NCBI GenBank assembly: GCA_947497455.1
Contig: CANMGU010000002.1
Coordinates: forward strand, 466,506 to 530,505
Reading direction: 5' to 3'
DNA length: 64,000 bases
Source: an uncultured Sphingomonadaceae bacterium
GTDB taxonomy: Bacteria; Pseudomonadota; Alphaproteobacteria; Sphingomonadales; Sphingomonadaceae
Shown here: positions 55,955 to 63,850 of the stretch, piece by piece
How positions within the stretch are numbered: the first letter of the stretch is position 1
How the letters are laid out: every line of letters starts with the position of its first letter
Notes under the pieces: generated by a model
The model's database searches: none
The model's input: only the letters and a program-made list of their open reading frames with translations
Told to the model about the DNA's origin: nothing
Made by a program: the position numbers and the translations under genes

Positions 55955-56069
55955 GACCCGTATACTCTTACTAATCCCCGAAGCCGCGCTAGCAGAGGGT
56001 CGTTGACGGTGCGAATCGTGTGGATGCGAGTCGTGACGAGTCGAAAGAGGTATGCGGTGAACTGCAAAA

Positions 56070-56085
56070 TTAATGTAAAATTAAC
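56070..56085. promoter_or_regulatory. CtrA-type box TTAA-N7-TTAAC
   Basis: TTAATGTAAAATTAAC matches the full CtrA consensus of alphaproteobacteria (TTAA, seven bases, TTAAC). It lies in the 254-base gap between the divergent M23-bactofilin genes (116 bases from that start) and proA (123 bases). In Caulobacter-type regulation CtrA controls cell-cycle and envelope genes, so M23-bactofilin is the likelier target. Inference from one motif match. Confidence 0.5.
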
Positions 56086-56208
56086 CGACGGTAGTGGGTT
56101 TTTTCGATTCGTTTGTGCGATTTGTCACTTTCTCAGACTTCAATTTTGACGTCAGTTTGACTTCGATTTTTGCTTATATCAAAGCACAAGCCATGCTAGC
56201 AGGCGCGC

Positions 56209-57462
56209 ATGAGTGATCATCAGCAAACCATGTCCGATATGGGCCGGCGTGCACGTGCCGCATTTGCGGCTCTGTCTGGCGTCACTGGCGAACAGAAAGC
56301 AAAGGCTCTGATGGCGGCGGCGGCAGAGCTGCGCCACCGCCAATCTGCGATTCTCACCGCCAATGCCAAAGATATGGAGCGAGGCCGCGCCAACGAGCTC
56401 AGCGACGCCATGCTTGACCGGCTGATGATTGATGCAGAGCGGCTTGACGTCATTGCGTCTGCGGTTGAGCAAGTAGCCGCCCTGCCGGACTCAGTTGGTG
56501 CCGTAATCGACCGGAATGAGCGGCCCAACGGCTTGATCATGGAACGGGTGCGAGTGCCCCTTGGCGTCATTGGTATCATCTATGAAAGTCGACCCAATGT
56601 GACGGCAGATGCAGCGGCCTTGGGATTACGATCGGGCAATGCTGTGATCTTGCGCGGTGGATCAGAGGCGATTGAAAGCAATCGCGCTATTCATGAGGCA
56701 ATGATTGCCGGAGTCGGCTCTGCAGGATTGCCCGAAGAGGCGATTCAGCTGGTTCAAACGACTGATCGCGCGGCGGTAGGGGCGATGCTGAAGGCCTCTG
56801 GCCTGATCGACATCATCATTCCTCGTGGCGGCAAGTCGCTTGTCGCCAGAGTACAGGAAGAGGCCCGGGTTCCGGTCCTCGCGCATCTCGATGGCATTTG
56901 TCACACCTTTATCGGCAAAGCGGCTGACCAGGACAAGGCCATTGCGATTGCGGTCAATGCAAAGATGCGGCGCACGGGCGTGTGCGGAGCGATGGAAACA
57001 TTGCTGATTGATCAGGATTATCCCGCCCCGGGGCCCTTGCTTCGGGCTCTGATCGATGCCGGTTGTGAAGTGCGCGGCGATGATGCGGTTATGGAGCTTG
57101 ATCCCAGAACCGTGTCAGCCGAATCCGAAGATTGGGACACCGAATATCTTGCCCCTATCGTATCGGTTCGGATGGTCGGTGGAGTGGATGAGGCGCTCGC
57201 CCATATTGCCGAACATGGATCCCACCATACGGATGTTGTGGTGACGGAAGACGAAGCTGTTGCCAATCTGTTTATCCAGCGCGCCGACAGTGCCATTGTG
57301 ATGTGGAATGCCTCAAGCCAATTTGCCGATGGCGGCGAATTTGGTCTTGGCGCGGAAATCGGAATTTCGACCGGTCGGCTGCATGCGCGCGGTCCGGTCG
57401 CGCTGGAGGGATTGACCACCTATAAATGGGTGGTGCGCGGAACCGGGCAGATCCGGCCTTGA
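56209..57462 (+). CDS. proA: Gamma-glutamyl phosphate reductase
   Basis: A 417-residue NADPH-dependent enzyme of proline synthesis. The catalytic Cys is in MRRTGVCGAMETLLID; GVIGIIYESRPNVTADAAAL and GGKSLVARVQEEARVPVLAH are family motifs, as is the C-terminal ASSQFADGGEFGLGAEIGIS. It heads the plus-strand run toward nadD. The ribosome site is weak. proB is not nearby. Confidence 0.97.
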   Translation: MSDHQQTMSDMGRRARAAFAALSGVTGEQKAKALMAAAAELRHRQSAILTANAKDMERGRANELSDAMLDRLMIDAERLDVIASAVEQVAALPDSVGAVIDRNERPNGLIMERVRVPLGVIGIIYESRPNVTADAAALGLRSGNAVILRGGSEAIESNRAIHEAMIAGVGSAGLPEEAIQLVQTTDRAAVGAMLKASGLIDIIIPRGGKSLVARVQEEARVPVLAHLDGICHTFIGKAADQDKAIAIAVNAKMRRTGVCGAMETLLIDQDYPAPGPLLRALIDAGCEVRGDDAVMELDPRTVSAESEDWDTEYLAPIVSVRMVGGVDEALAHIAEHGSHHTDVVVTEDEAVANLFIQRADSAIVMWNASSQFADGGEFGLGAEIGISTGRLHARGPVALEGLTTYKWVVRGTGQIRP

Positions 57463-57464
57463 TT

Positions 57465-57905
57465 ATGGCGAATTTGGATCTCGGCCAAAAATTGCTCGCT
57501 GTCGGCGGGTTACTGAGCCTGTTTGCCAGCTTGCTGCATATAGGTGTCATCATCGGCGGCCCTGACTGGTATCGGTTTTTCGGGGCCGGTGAAGACATGG
57601 CGAGAATGGCTGAAAAGGGCCTATTTTATCCTGCGCTTATAACCATCGGGATCGCATGCGTTTTGACGATTTGGAGTTGGTTCGCTTTCGCTGGAGCGGG
57701 GCTGGTTTGGAGACCGCCACTGCTGCGAACCGGTTTGGTCACCATAAGCACCATCTATCTGGCGCGCGGGCTGATAGTGATACCAATGGCGATATTTGTT
57801 CCGGAAAAGATCAATGGTTTCGCGATCTGGAGCTCACTGATTGTTCTGATCTATGGGCTGTTTTATGCGGCTGGCACTTGGAAGGCCTGGTCCACATTAT
57901 CATGA
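57465..57905 (+). CDS. Four-helix membrane protein of unknown function
   Basis: A 146-residue inner-membrane protein with four hydrophobic segments (LLAVGGLLSLFASLLHIGVI, LFYPALITIGIACVLTIWSW, LVTISTIYLARGLIVIPMAI, SLIVLIYGLFYAAGTWKAW). A short polar loop (GPDWYRFFGAGEDMARM) is typical of small sphingomonad membrane proteins. It starts two bases after the proA stop and its stop overlaps the nadD start by ATGA. No function is recognised. Confidence 0.8.
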   Translation: MANLDLGQKLLAVGGLLSLFASLLHIGVIIGGPDWYRFFGAGEDMARMAEKGLFYPALITIGIACVLTIWSWFAFAGAGLVWRPPLLRTGLVTISTIYLARGLIVIPMAIFVPEKINGFAIWSSLIVLIYGLFYAAGTWKAWSTLS

Positions 57906-58543
57906 AAACCACAGGCCTTTTGGGTGGATCCTTTAACCCTGCGCATGGCGCGCACCGCTCGATCAGTCTGTTTGCGATGCAGGAATTGGCTCTGGATGAG
58001 CTATGGTGGCTGGTATCACCAGGTAATCCCCTGAAAGAAGGTTCCAAGGATATGGCGCCGCTCAGTGCCCGCCTGGCTTCGGCGCAAAAAATGGCGCGGC
58101 GCAGCGCCATTCGACCTACCGCTATCGAACAGACGTTAGGGACCCGATATACTTATGACACACTGAAAGCGCTGATCCGGCGCTATCCCAAACGGCAATT
58201 TATCTGGATCATGGGAGCGGACAATTTGGCACAATTCCACCGCTGGAAAGACTGGCGAAAAATCGCGCGATTATTGCCGATTGCAGTTATTGCCCGGCCC
58301 GGCTATGATGACGATGCTTTTGCGGCACCCGCAATGGCATGGCTCCGGCGCTCTGTCCAGCCCGGGAGCCAGCGGATGAACTGGACTAATTGGAGTACGC
58401 CAGCGCTGGCATTTTTGCGCTATCGTCCCGACCCACGCTCGGCCACCGCGATCCGGATGGCCCGGCCCCATTGGCACAAAAAATATGCAAATCACTGCGT
58501 TCGTGACGCGGTGACACGCAAATTGCTTTGCCAGACAGATTGA
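57902..58543 (+). CDS. nadD: Nicotinate-nucleotide adenylyltransferase
   Basis: A 213-residue enzyme that makes deamido-NAD from nicotinate mononucleotide and ATP. The nucleotidyltransferase opening GLLGGSFNPAHGAHRSIS is present, but the usual H-x-G-H motif reads H-G-A-H (Gly to Ala). ELWWLVSPGNPLKE, TLGTRYTYDTLKAL and FIWIMGADNLAQFHRWKDW are all NadD features; the C-terminal R-S/P-x-x-R region is R-P-D-P-R-S-A-T-A-I-R. Start placed at the overlap with the preceding gene rather than at an 82-codon upstream extension. Confidence 0.93.
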   Translation: MKTTGLLGGSFNPAHGAHRSISLFAMQELALDELWWLVSPGNPLKEGSKDMAPLSARLASAQKMARRSAIRPTAIEQTLGTRYTYDTLKALIRRYPKRQFIWIMGADNLAQFHRWKDWRKIARLLPIAVIARPGYDDDAFAAPAMAWLRRSVQPGSQRMNWTNWSTPALAFLRYRPDPRSATAIRMARPHWHKKYANHCVRDAVTRKLLCQTD

Positions 58544-58554
58544 TAGGATTTGAA

Positions 58555-58965
58555 TTGACGAAACCGAAAACCAAAGCGCTGAAATCGGCCACTTCCAAAG
58601 AGGGAAAAGCAGAATCAGATGCCCTTTATGCGCTCGTGATGAAATCGCTCGATGATGATCAGGCGCAGGATATTGTGTCCATTCCGCTTGAAGGAAAAAG
58701 CAATATTGCCGATCATATGGTTATCGCTGAAGGGCGTTCGACGCGGCAAGTGGCATCCATGGCCCAAAAGTTAGCAGAACGCGTTAAACAATCAGGCGGG
58801 GAAGCGCGCATTGAAGGGCTGGCCAATGCCGACTGGGTCTTGATCGATGCGGGGGACGTGATCATCCATCTCTTTCGCCCCGAAGTACGCAGCTTCTATA
58901 ATCTCGAGCGCATGTGGGCGGTTGGCGAAGAAGACGCGCCCGAGGCCGAGGCGGCAGGCGCCTGA
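58555..58965 (+). CDS. rsfS: Ribosome silencing factor RsfS
   Basis: A 136-residue protein that binds L14 on the large subunit and blocks subunit joining in starvation. Its RsfS domain: DIVSIPLEGKSNIADHMVIA, EGRSTRQVASMAQKLAERV, GDVIIHLFRPEVRSFYNLER with the conserved W in LERMWA. Start is TTG, chosen because AGGA lies eight bases upstream and it follows the nadD stop; the open frame would otherwise begin inside nadD. nadD-rsfS-rlmH is a very common order. Confidence 0.94.
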   Translation: MTKPKTKALKSATSKEGKAESDALYALVMKSLDDDQAQDIVSIPLEGKSNIADHMVIAEGRSTRQVASMAQKLAERVKQSGGEARIEGLANADWVLIDAGDVIIHLFRPEVRSFYNLERMWAVGEEDAPEAEAAGA

Positions 58966-58984
58966 TACTGGCGGTTTTTCGGCT

Positions 58985-59407
58985 ATGAGGCTCCATATCG
59001 TCGCGCGCGGGAAAATCGGCCGCAGTCCTGAACAGGAAATGGTCGAGCGCTATGTCAAGCGGATCAGCTGGGAAGTGAAGTTGAGTGAATTGCCAGAACA
59101 AGGCGGGAAAACGCCGAAAATCCCGGATCAGACCAAAATTATTGCTCTCGATGAAACCGGCGAAACCTGGACAAGCAAAGCGTTTGCCAACGTTCTCAAC
59201 GGCTGGCGCGACAATGGCGTACGCGAGGCACGCTTCCTGATCGGGGCTGCCGATGGCCTGACCAGTGAAGAACGCAGCAGCGCCGACCACCTCTTTTCCT
59301 TTGGCAAAGCGACATGGCCGCATCTGATGGTGCGGGCGATGCTCGCTGAGCAACTCTTCCGCGCAACCGCCATTATCGCCAACCATCCCTATCATCGGGA
59401 GGGCTAA
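58985..59407 (+). CDS. rlmH: 23S rRNA (pseudouridine-1915-N3)-methyltransferase
   Basis: A 140-residue SPOUT-family enzyme that methylates pseudouridine 1915 in helix 69 of 23S rRNA. SAM-binding knot: ALDETGETWTSKAFAN, FLIGAADGLT, and the conserved end IANHPYHREG. Start set at the ATG that gives the family N-terminus MRLHIVARGKIG. It precedes the envC gene by three bases. Confidence 0.96.
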   Translation: MRLHIVARGKIGRSPEQEMVERYVKRISWEVKLSELPEQGGKTPKIPDQTKIIALDETGETWTSKAFANVLNGWRDNGVREARFLIGAADGLTSEERSSADHLFSFGKATWPHLMVRAMLAEQLFRATAIIANHPYHREG

Positions 59408-59410
59408 AAT

Positions 59411-60607
59411 ATGGCGCGCGGGCTTTTCCTTCTGGCTGGCCTAGCTGCTCTGGGCGCTTTTTTTGCTGCGGCACTGCCCGCCCAAACCCGCGGACCTTCC
59501 TTGGCAGAAGAACAGCGCGCCCTGGTTTCTGCACGCGAGCAATCCGACAAAGCGCGGCAACGCAGCGATGCTTTGCGCCGTCAGGCCGAGGCCGCAACCA
59601 ATGAAGCAGACCGGATCGGGAGCGAGGCTGCGTCTTTGGCCGCCCGCATTCAAGCCGCCGAGGCCGATATCCGGGCCGCGCGGTCGCGCATCGCAATTGT
59701 GGGACGTTTGCAAGAGCGTCAGCGCGCTCGGTTGGCGGAGAAACAAGGGCCGGTGGTGCGTCTAACTGCGGCCTTGCAGATGATGACACGCAAACCGACG
59801 GCGTTGGCGCTGGTTGAGCCTCGGTCATTGGATGAACTTATCTACATTCGCTCGATCATGGCAACGGTGGTGCCCGAAATCGAACAGCGCACAGCAAGCT
59901 TGCGTAGCGAAGTGGAACAGGGAGAAAAACTACGTGCCCAATCCGCTCGGGCGATCGCCTCCCTCAATGAAAGCCAGAAACGACTGGACCAGCGGCGCAA
60001 ACGACTAGCGGGACTGGAAGCCAATGAACGGATTGAGGCGCAGCAATTTTCAGATGATGCCGGTCTGGAGCAGGACCGTGCGCTGGCCTTGGGCGAAGAG
60101 GCGAGAGATATACTCGACCTCATGGATCAGATACGGGAAAGCGGTGCGGTGCGTGAATCTCTATCCACCTTGGATGGGCCGCTATTACGTCCCAGTCAGA
60201 ATGGAGATGGACCGGTTCGCAATCCCGGCCGGAAAAGCAATGTTGCTAACGCTTACCGTCTGCCGGTCATCGGGGACATTGTGACCGGATTGGGAGAGAT
60301 ATCCGATAGCGGCTATCGCTCTCGCGGATTGACCATTGCTGTGGAACCGGATGCGCAGATTGTCGCTCCGGCCGCTGGCCGGATCGCTTTTGCCGGGCGC
60401 TATCGTGGCTATGGCAATATCCTGATTATCGAGCATGATGCCGCCTGGACCAGCCTGATCACCAATTTGGCAACAACAACTGCAAAGGTTGGCGATAGGG
60501 TGGTGCAAGGCGCTCCTGTCGGTCGCTCGGGTGCCGATGATCCCAATGTAACCGTCGAGTTGCGGCGCAATGGCCGGCCGATTGACATTGCGGCCTTGGT
60601 GGGCTGA
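59411..60607 (+). CDS. EnvC-like murein hydrolase activator with degenerate LytM domain
   Basis: A 398-residue exported protein: signal peptide (LAALGAFFAAALPAQTRG), then long coiled coil (about 30-250) rich in Glu, Arg, Gln and Ala, then a LytM domain at 275-398. The zinc ligands are gone: H-x-G-x-D is RGLTIAVEPD, the middle His motif is WTSLITNL and H-x-H is NVTVELRR. Such domains do not cut peptidoglycan but, as in EnvC, activate amidases at the division site. It lies three bases downstream of rlmH and upstream of ctpA. Confidence 0.9.
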   Translation: MARGLFLLAGLAALGAFFAAALPAQTRGPSLAEEQRALVSAREQSDKARQRSDALRRQAEAATNEADRIGSEAASLAARIQAAEADIRAARSRIAIVGRLQERQRARLAEKQGPVVRLTAALQMMTRKPTALALVEPRSLDELIYIRSIMATVVPEIEQRTASLRSEVEQGEKLRAQSARAIASLNESQKRLDQRRKRLAGLEANERIEAQQFSDDAGLEQDRALALGEEARDILDLMDQIRESGAVRESLSTLDGPLLRPSQNGDGPVRNPGRKSNVANAYRLPVIGDIVTGLGEISDSGYRSRGLTIAVEPDAQIVAPAAGRIAFAGRYRGYGNILIIEHDAAWTSLITNLATTTAKVGDRVVQGAPVGRSGADDPNVTVELRRNGRPIDIAALVG

Positions 60608-60739
60608 TCGGATCCTAAAAATCCGGTTTGAAAAATGACGTTCGTCGATAATCAACGTCATATTTGGTTAAGGTGCTTGGCTTTAAACCCGATTCAGGCC
60701 TATATTTATGGCATATTTAGACTTACAGGACATTTTTCG

Positions 60740-62104
60740 ATGAGAAAGCCCGTTTTACAGGCAACAGCCCTTGTTTTGACCGTGGCGCTTTTGCCCGCAA
60801 CCACCTCCGCTATTTCTGCTGTTGATGCGAATACTTATCGCGAGATGGAGCAGTTTATGAGCGTGTTTGACCGCGTGCGGACGGACTATGTCGACCAAGT
60901 TGATGATGCGGACTTGATCAAGGGTGCGATTAACGGGATGCTGGGCAGCCTTGATCCCCACAGCAGCTTTTTGGACGCTCGTGATTTTGAAAACCTGCGG
61001 ACCCAAACCGACGGTAATTATGGCGGCCTTGGGCTGTCGGTGACCATGGAAGATGGCGCTGTGAAGGTAATTGCGCCGTTCAAGGACACCCCGGCAGACA
61101 AGGCGGGCGTCAAGGCTGGTGACTATATTACTCACATCGATGGCTCGCTGATCTACGGCGGATCACTCGATGAAGCCGTGGAGGAAATGCGCGGTAAGCC
61201 GGGATCACCCATCAAACTGACCATCGTCCGCCCAGGGCGGGACAAACCTTTTGATGTGTCGATGAACCGCGCTGTTATTGATCTCAAACCGGTAAACTGG
61301 GAAGTGAAAGACAAGGTTGGCGTCATTAGCATCACCAGCTTCTCAAATGACACGGGTGCAGATGTTGCCGCCGCCATTGTTGGCATTGACAAGGCGCTTG
61401 GTAAAAAGCCGCTGGGCTATATTCTTGACATGCGCTCCAATCCTGGTGGTCTGCTGGACGAGGCGGTGAACGTGTCTGATGTATTCCTCTCTCGCGGAGA
61501 GATTGTGTCGCAACGCGGCCGCGGCAAGTCCGACATTGAACGCTATTTTGCGAAGAGCGGGGATGCTGCCAAGGGCTTGCCCGTGATTGTCCTCATCGAC
61601 GCAGGATCCGCTTCGGCCTCCGAAATTGTCGCGGGTGCCTTGCAGGATCATCATCGCGGACTGGTGATGGGTGAGCGTAGCTTTGGCAAAGGATCGGTGC
61701 AAACATTGCTGCCGCTTTCCAACACCTCGGCCTTGCGCTTGACCACGGCGCGCTATTACACCCCGTCCGGGAAATCAGTTCAGGAGGGTGGCATCGAGCC
61801 TGATATCATGGTGCCGCAACTTTCTGACCCTGATTACAAGACCCGCCCGCGGTTCCGCGAATCAGACCTCCGCAAGCATCTCATCAACGAGGTGAAGCTG
61901 GAAGATGATGTGCTGGAAGAAGATGCCAAGGACGATCCACGTTTTACCGAAACGGCAGAAGACCTGAAAGAAAAGGGTATTGAAGATTTCCAACTCCATT
62001 ATGCCCTCCAAACAATCGGACGTTTGGGGCCTGAAGGCTTGAAGGTGGCGATGAACAAAGCCGCCGCCAAGAAATTAGCAAAACCGGCAACCGCCAAAAA
62101 CTAG
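60740..62104 (+). CDS. ctpA: S41-family C-terminal processing peptidase
   Basis: A 454-residue exported protease: signal peptide (ALVLTVALLPATTSAIS), helical part with GAINGMLGSLDPHSSFLDAR, a PDZ domain (about 92-170; GGLGLSVTMEDGAVKVIAPF) and the S41 catalytic core. The Ser/Lys dyad is S292 (GSASASEIVAGAL) and K317 (SFGKGSVQ), with Q321 assisting. CtpA enzymes trim or degrade envelope proteins. The EnvC-CtpA adjacency is common in alphaproteobacteria. The start is an ATG with AGGA upstream. Confidence 0.96.
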   Translation: MRKPVLQATALVLTVALLPATTSAISAVDANTYREMEQFMSVFDRVRTDYVDQVDDADLIKGAINGMLGSLDPHSSFLDARDFENLRTQTDGNYGGLGLSVTMEDGAVKVIAPFKDTPADKAGVKAGDYITHIDGSLIYGGSLDEAVEEMRGKPGSPIKLTIVRPGRDKPFDVSMNRAVIDLKPVNWEVKDKVGVISITSFSNDTGADVAAAIVGIDKALGKKPLGYILDMRSNPGGLLDEAVNVSDVFLSRGEIVSQRGRGKSDIERYFAKSGDAAKGLPVIVLIDAGSASASEIVAGALQDHHRGLVMGERSFGKGSVQTLLPLSNTSALRLTTARYYTPSGKSVQEGGIEPDIMVPQLSDPDYKTRPRFRESDLRKHLINEVKLEDDVLEEDAKDDPRFTETAEDLKEKGIEDFQLHYALQTIGRLGPEGLKVAMNKAAAKKLAKPATAKN

Positions 62105-62114
62105 GAAGCCGGCT

Positions 62115-62600
62115 ATGGCCCTTTCTCGAGCAGCCCTTTGGCTGGCCCTGATCATTCCCTCGGCCCTGCTCGGCGGAGCTTTGGTTAGTGAATATGTCTT
62201 TGGCCTCTATCCATGCGAAATGTGCATGTGGCAACGCTGGCCGCATATGGCCGCCATCATCTTCGCGCTGGGTGCGATTGTTTTGCGTCATCAAAGATGG
62301 TCAAAGTTTTTGATCCTCGATGCGGCTTTGGCAATATTGATCAGCGGGTTGATTGGCGGTTTCCACGCGGGTGTTGAATATGGTTGGTGGGAAGGGATTA
62401 CATCCTGTGCGACCACAATGTCAGCTGGCGGCGATATGCTGGATACCATTATGAATGCGCCGCTGGTCCGCTGTGATGTTGCGCCTTGGACGCTCTTCGG
62501 TATTTCTCTGGCTGGATATAATTTTCTCTTGTCCGTTGGCGGAGCAATCCTCATCTTCATTCTGATGGCAACTGGCCGAAAGGATGAGCGCAATGACTGA
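62115..62600 (+). CDS. dsbB: Disulfide bond formation protein B
   Basis: A 161-residue inner-membrane protein with four helices that reoxidises the periplasmic oxidase DsbA with ubiquinone. C34-E-M-C37 in GLYPCEMCMWQRWPH is the quinone-side pair, and C98 with C120 form the second pair. Ten bases after ctpA; its end overlaps the coq7 start by eight bases. The link to ubiquinone genes fits its quinone use. Confidence 0.95.
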   Translation: MALSRAALWLALIIPSALLGGALVSEYVFGLYPCEMCMWQRWPHMAAIIFALGAIVLRHQRWSKFLILDAALAILISGLIGGFHAGVEYGWWEGITSCATTMSAGGDMLDTIMNAPLVRCDVAPWTLFGISLAGYNFLLSVGGAILIFILMATGRKDERND

Positions 62601-63132
62601 AAAGACACTGGGAAAAGCAGAACCGGATATTGCCTCGATGATTCGGGTAAATCAGGCCGGCGAATATGGCGCAGCGCAAATCTACAAGGGTCAGCTTGCT
62701 GTCATGGGTGATGATGCGCCGGACAGCAGTGCTATTCACCATATGGCAGAACAGGAACAGCGGCATCTGGATACGTTTGACCGGATGATTGCGGAACGCA
62801 ATGTCCGTCCGACAATATTGCAACCCTTCTGGAAAGCGGCTGGCTATGCGCTTGGCGCAGGAACCGCGATTATGGGGCCACGCGCTGCGATGGCTTGTAC
62901 AGCAGCGGTCGAGACAGAAATCGACCTGCATTATCAGGAGCAGATGGAGCAGCTGGAAACGCAAAATGAGCCTGAGCTACTCGGTAAGATTGCAGAGTTT
63001 CGTGAAGAGGAACTTGAGCATAAACAAACAGCAATTGAATCGGGTGCCGAAGAAACACCGGGCTATCCGGTGCTGAGCGCAGCCATTCGATTGGGATGCA
63101 AGGTTGCGATCGGGCTTTCCAAACGAATCTGA
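62593..63132 (+). CDS. coq7: Demethoxyubiquinone hydroxylase Coq7
   Basis: A 179-residue di-iron oxygenase that makes the last hydroxylation in ubiquinone synthesis. The iron-binding motifs are complete: NQAGEYGAAQIY, AEQEQRHLDTF, AAVETEIDLHY and EEELEHKQ. Small, soluble form with hydrophobic membrane-associating helices. The start was placed at the ATG with AAAGGATG eight bases upstream, within the end of dsbB; an ATG three codons earlier is too close to that sequence. Confidence 0.96.
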   Translation: MTEKTLGKAEPDIASMIRVNQAGEYGAAQIYKGQLAVMGDDAPDSSAIHHMAEQEQRHLDTFDRMIAERNVRPTILQPFWKAAGYALGAGTAIMGPRAAMACTAAVETEIDLHYQEQMEQLETQNEPELLGKIAEFREEELEHKQTAIESGAEETPGYPVLSAAIRLGCKVAIGLSKRI

Positions 63133-63185
63133 TGGGATTATTGCCCTTCAGCGCGGGTTCATTCAGTCGCTGGCAAAGGAATAGC

Positions 63186-63842
63186 ATGACAAAGACAGCT
63201 TTTTTCACCGTACCTCTGCTGCTTGCAGGCGGTATCCTGGCATCGCCTGCAATGGCTCAGGATGCAGGGGGTGACCGCGTCAACCAACTCGTGATCTATG
63301 GTGACGACCCTTGTCCACAAAGCTCGGATGGCGAGATTGTCGTTTGCGCGCGCAAAGACGAATCCGAACGCTACCGGATTCCCGAAACACTGCGGGACAA
63401 TCCCAGTGATGCAAAAAATGAAGCATGGTCACAACGCGTGCGGGCCTATGAATATGTCGGTAAAGACGGTACGCAGAGCTGTTCGCCCTCCGGCGCGGGC
63501 GGTTTTACTGGCTGCACCCAGCGATTATTGCGTCAGGCTTATGCCGAAAAAGGTCAAGACGACACGGTGAATTGGGGCCGGTTGATCGAGGAAGAACGCC
63601 AGAAACGTCTCGCGCGTATTGATGAAGAAGCGGAAGCGGTCGAAGAGCGTTTGCGCGAAATTGAGGCGCAGCGCGAAGCCCGTGAAGCGGGCGCGGCAGA
63701 AGCGCGTGCACGACTAGAGGCCCAGGACGCCGCCGCTCTGGAGGGCCAATCGGTCGAGACGCGAGCGGATAATGATCTCGCTGTGCCGCCCGCTGCTGAT
63801 GAAACACCGCCGCCCACTCCCGTGGATGACGAAAACCAATAG
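63186..63842 (+). CDS. Exported sphingomonad-type protein of unknown function
   Basis: A 218-residue protein. A signal peptide (LLLAGGILASPAMAQ) leads to a mature part opening with VIYGDDPCPQSSDGEIVVCA and SERYRIPETLRDN, a pattern repeated in many small exported proteins of sphingomonads. Two Cys pairs (PCPQ/VVCA, QSCSPS/TGCTQ) may be disulfides, fitting DsbB upstream. The second half is a Glu/Arg/Ala-rich predicted coiled coil, ending in Pro-rich tail. AAAGGAATAGC precedes the ATG. No known function. Confidence 0.82.
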   Translation: MTKTAFFTVPLLLAGGILASPAMAQDAGGDRVNQLVIYGDDPCPQSSDGEIVVCARKDESERYRIPETLRDNPSDAKNEAWSQRVRAYEYVGKDGTQSCSPSGAGGFTGCTQRLLRQAYAEKGQDDTVNWGRLIEEERQKRLARIDEEAEAVEERLREIEAQREAREAGAAEARARLEAQDAAALEGQSVETRADNDLAVPPAADETPPPTPVDDENQ

Positions 63843-63850
63843 GCTGTCCG

